DNA of 6,926 nucleotides from Candidatus Zixiibacteriota bacterium (GTDB lineage: Bacteria; Zixibacteria; MSB-5A5; JAABVY01; JAHJOQ01): positions 1-6,926 of the forward strand of contig DAOVLC010000078.1 of NCBI GenBank assembly GCA_030631455.1, in the 5' to 3' direction. This document shows, in pieces, positions 6,305 to 6,926 of this stretch. Under the pieces are notes generated by a model. It ran no database searches, was not told where the DNA came from, and saw nothing but the letters and a program-made list of their open reading frames with translations. The first letter of the stretch is position 1. Every line of letters begins with the position of its first letter. The position numbers and the translations under genes were made by a program.

Positions 6305-6926
6305 ATGGCTACCAAAGATGAAGGCAGACGAATTCTATGGGTAGACGACGAAATCAGCCAGCTACAGGCACACATCATTTTTCTTCAGGAGAAGGGCTTT
6401 ATCGTGACCCCCGTTCCATCAGGCGATGATGCCATATCGGCGGTCCAGAATGACGATTTCGACCTGGTGCTCCTGGATGAAATGATGCCGGGTAGAGACG
6501 GGCTCTCTACGCTGGAAGAACTCAAAGAGATCAAGCCGAATCTTCCGGTCGTGATGGTGACCAAGAGTGAGGAAGAGAACCTGATGGATCAGGCAATCGG
6601 CCGGAAGATCAGCGATTATCTCACCAAGCCGGTCAATCCATCGCAGATACTCCTGGTCATCAAGCGCCTGCTCGACACGAAGAAGATACGCGGGGATCAG
6701 TTGACACGCGACTATGTTCAGTCGTTCAACAAGCTGAACCAGAAAATGTTCGGTCCAATGGACTGGAGCGACTGGATCGACGCATACAAACAGATATCCG
6801 CATGGGAAATCGAAATCGGTGAATTCCGCGATGTCGGTCTGGCTCAGACTCATGAGGGGCAGAGAAAGGAATGGAACGCCGAGTTCTCGAAGTACGTGGA
6901 GAGGCACTACCCTAGTTGGCTGGAAT
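6305..6926 (+). CDS. porX: PorX-type response regulator, 3'-truncated (receiver plus helical domain; PglZ domain expected beyond the window)
   Basis: The frame runs open to the right edge, giving 207 residues. Residues 8-124 are a complete receiver domain: RILWVDDE with acidic pocket Asp14-Asp15, phosphoacceptor Asp58 in LLDEMMPG, Thr86 in VMVTKSEEE, and Lys108 in DYLTKPVNPSQIL. The wording ILWVDDE, IIFLQEKGF, LPVVMVTKSEEEN, AIGRKISDYL and KPVNPSQILL is that of PorX proteins, and Asp58 is the position I recall for the PorX phosphorylation site. Residues 125-207 look all-helical (SFNKLNQ, WSDWIDAYKQISAWEIEI, EWNAEFSKYVERHYPSWLE), as in the helical bundle that joins the PorX receiver to a C-terminal PglZ/alkaline-phosphatase-like domain. 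That last domain is expected but not in this window. In Bacteroidetes PorX controls type IX secretion genes; here the target is unknown. It lies two bases downstream of the histidine kinase. Confidence 0.88.
   Translation, partial: MATKDEGRRILWVDDEISQLQAHIIFLQEKGFIVTPVPSGDDAISAVQNDDFDLVLLDEMMPGRDGLSTLEELKEIKPNLPVVMVTKSEEENLMDQAIGRKISDYLTKPVNPSQILLVIKRLLDTKKIRGDQLTRDYVQSFNKLNQKMFGPMDWSDWIDAYKQISAWEIEIGEFRDVGLAQTHEGQRKEWNAEFSKYVERHYPSWLE

Larger units (their letters stand above)
1..6926 (+). other. Probable single operon: surface-glycan genes, serS, two-component system
   Basis: Six co-directional genes fill the window with junctions of -4, +21, +19, -1 and +2 bases. No stem-loop followed by T residues is visible in any gap, and no gap exceeds 21 bases. 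Co-transcription is inferred from spacing only. Internal promoters within coding sequence cannot be excluded, especially before serS. Confidence 0.6.

Noticed and set aside
6419..6907. 162-codon minus-strand frame near the right edge
   Set aside because: It is antisense to the receiver and helical domains of the PorX-type gene, whose motifs are unambiguous.
6305..6926. A link between the expected PglZ domain of PorX and the pgl-type glycosylation genes on the left
   Set aside because: The shared letters are a naming coincidence: PglZ comes from phage growth limitation, while PglC/E/F come from protein glycosylation. It is not evidence of shared function.

Overview
The window is a gene-dense, single-strand block from a bacterium. 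All six genes are on the + strand and the junctions are very tight: 4-base overlap, 21-base gap, 19-base gap, 1-base overlap, 2-base gap. There is no intergenic space long enough for an obvious terminator or promoter, so the simplest reading is one transcription unit that enters from the left and leaves to the right. Both the first and last genes are cut by the window edges. Genes end in TGA or TAA and read normally with the standard bacterial code. The base composition looks mid-range.

Left half (1-3722), cell-surface glycan synthesis: the C-terminal two thirds of a DegT/DnrJ/EryC1/StrS PLP-dependent sugar aminotransferase, a short PglC-type polyprenyl-phosphate sugar-1-phosphate transferase, and a large membrane nucleotide-sugar 4,6-dehydratase (PglF/WbpM/CapD type). 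Together these three could make a 4-amino-4,6-dideoxy nucleotide sugar and load it onto undecaprenyl phosphate as the first sugar of an O-antigen, capsule or glycoprotein glycan. The dehydratase is unusual in having two consecutive four-helix membrane domains instead of one.

Right half (3742-6926): seryl-tRNA synthetase (serS) with a strong ribosome binding site, then a membrane sensor histidine kinase whose start overlaps the serS stop, then the first 207 codons of a PorX-type response regulator. PorX is best known from Bacteroidetes, where with the kinase PorY it controls the type IX secretion system (T9SS). Full-length PorX ends in a PglZ/alkaline-phosphatase-like domain that would lie beyond the right edge.

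Organism: the PorX-type regulator and the 'KETAHQLGTPLS' kinase family point to the FCB superphylum (Bacteroidetes and relatives), possibly an uncultured lineage of the Zixibacteria or Calditrichaeota kind. This is inference from protein style and not a firm placement. The most notable points are the kinase-PorX pair sitting together as an apparent operon next to surface-glycan genes, the duplicated membrane module in the dehydratase, and the single in-frame stop between the sugar transferase and the dehydratase.
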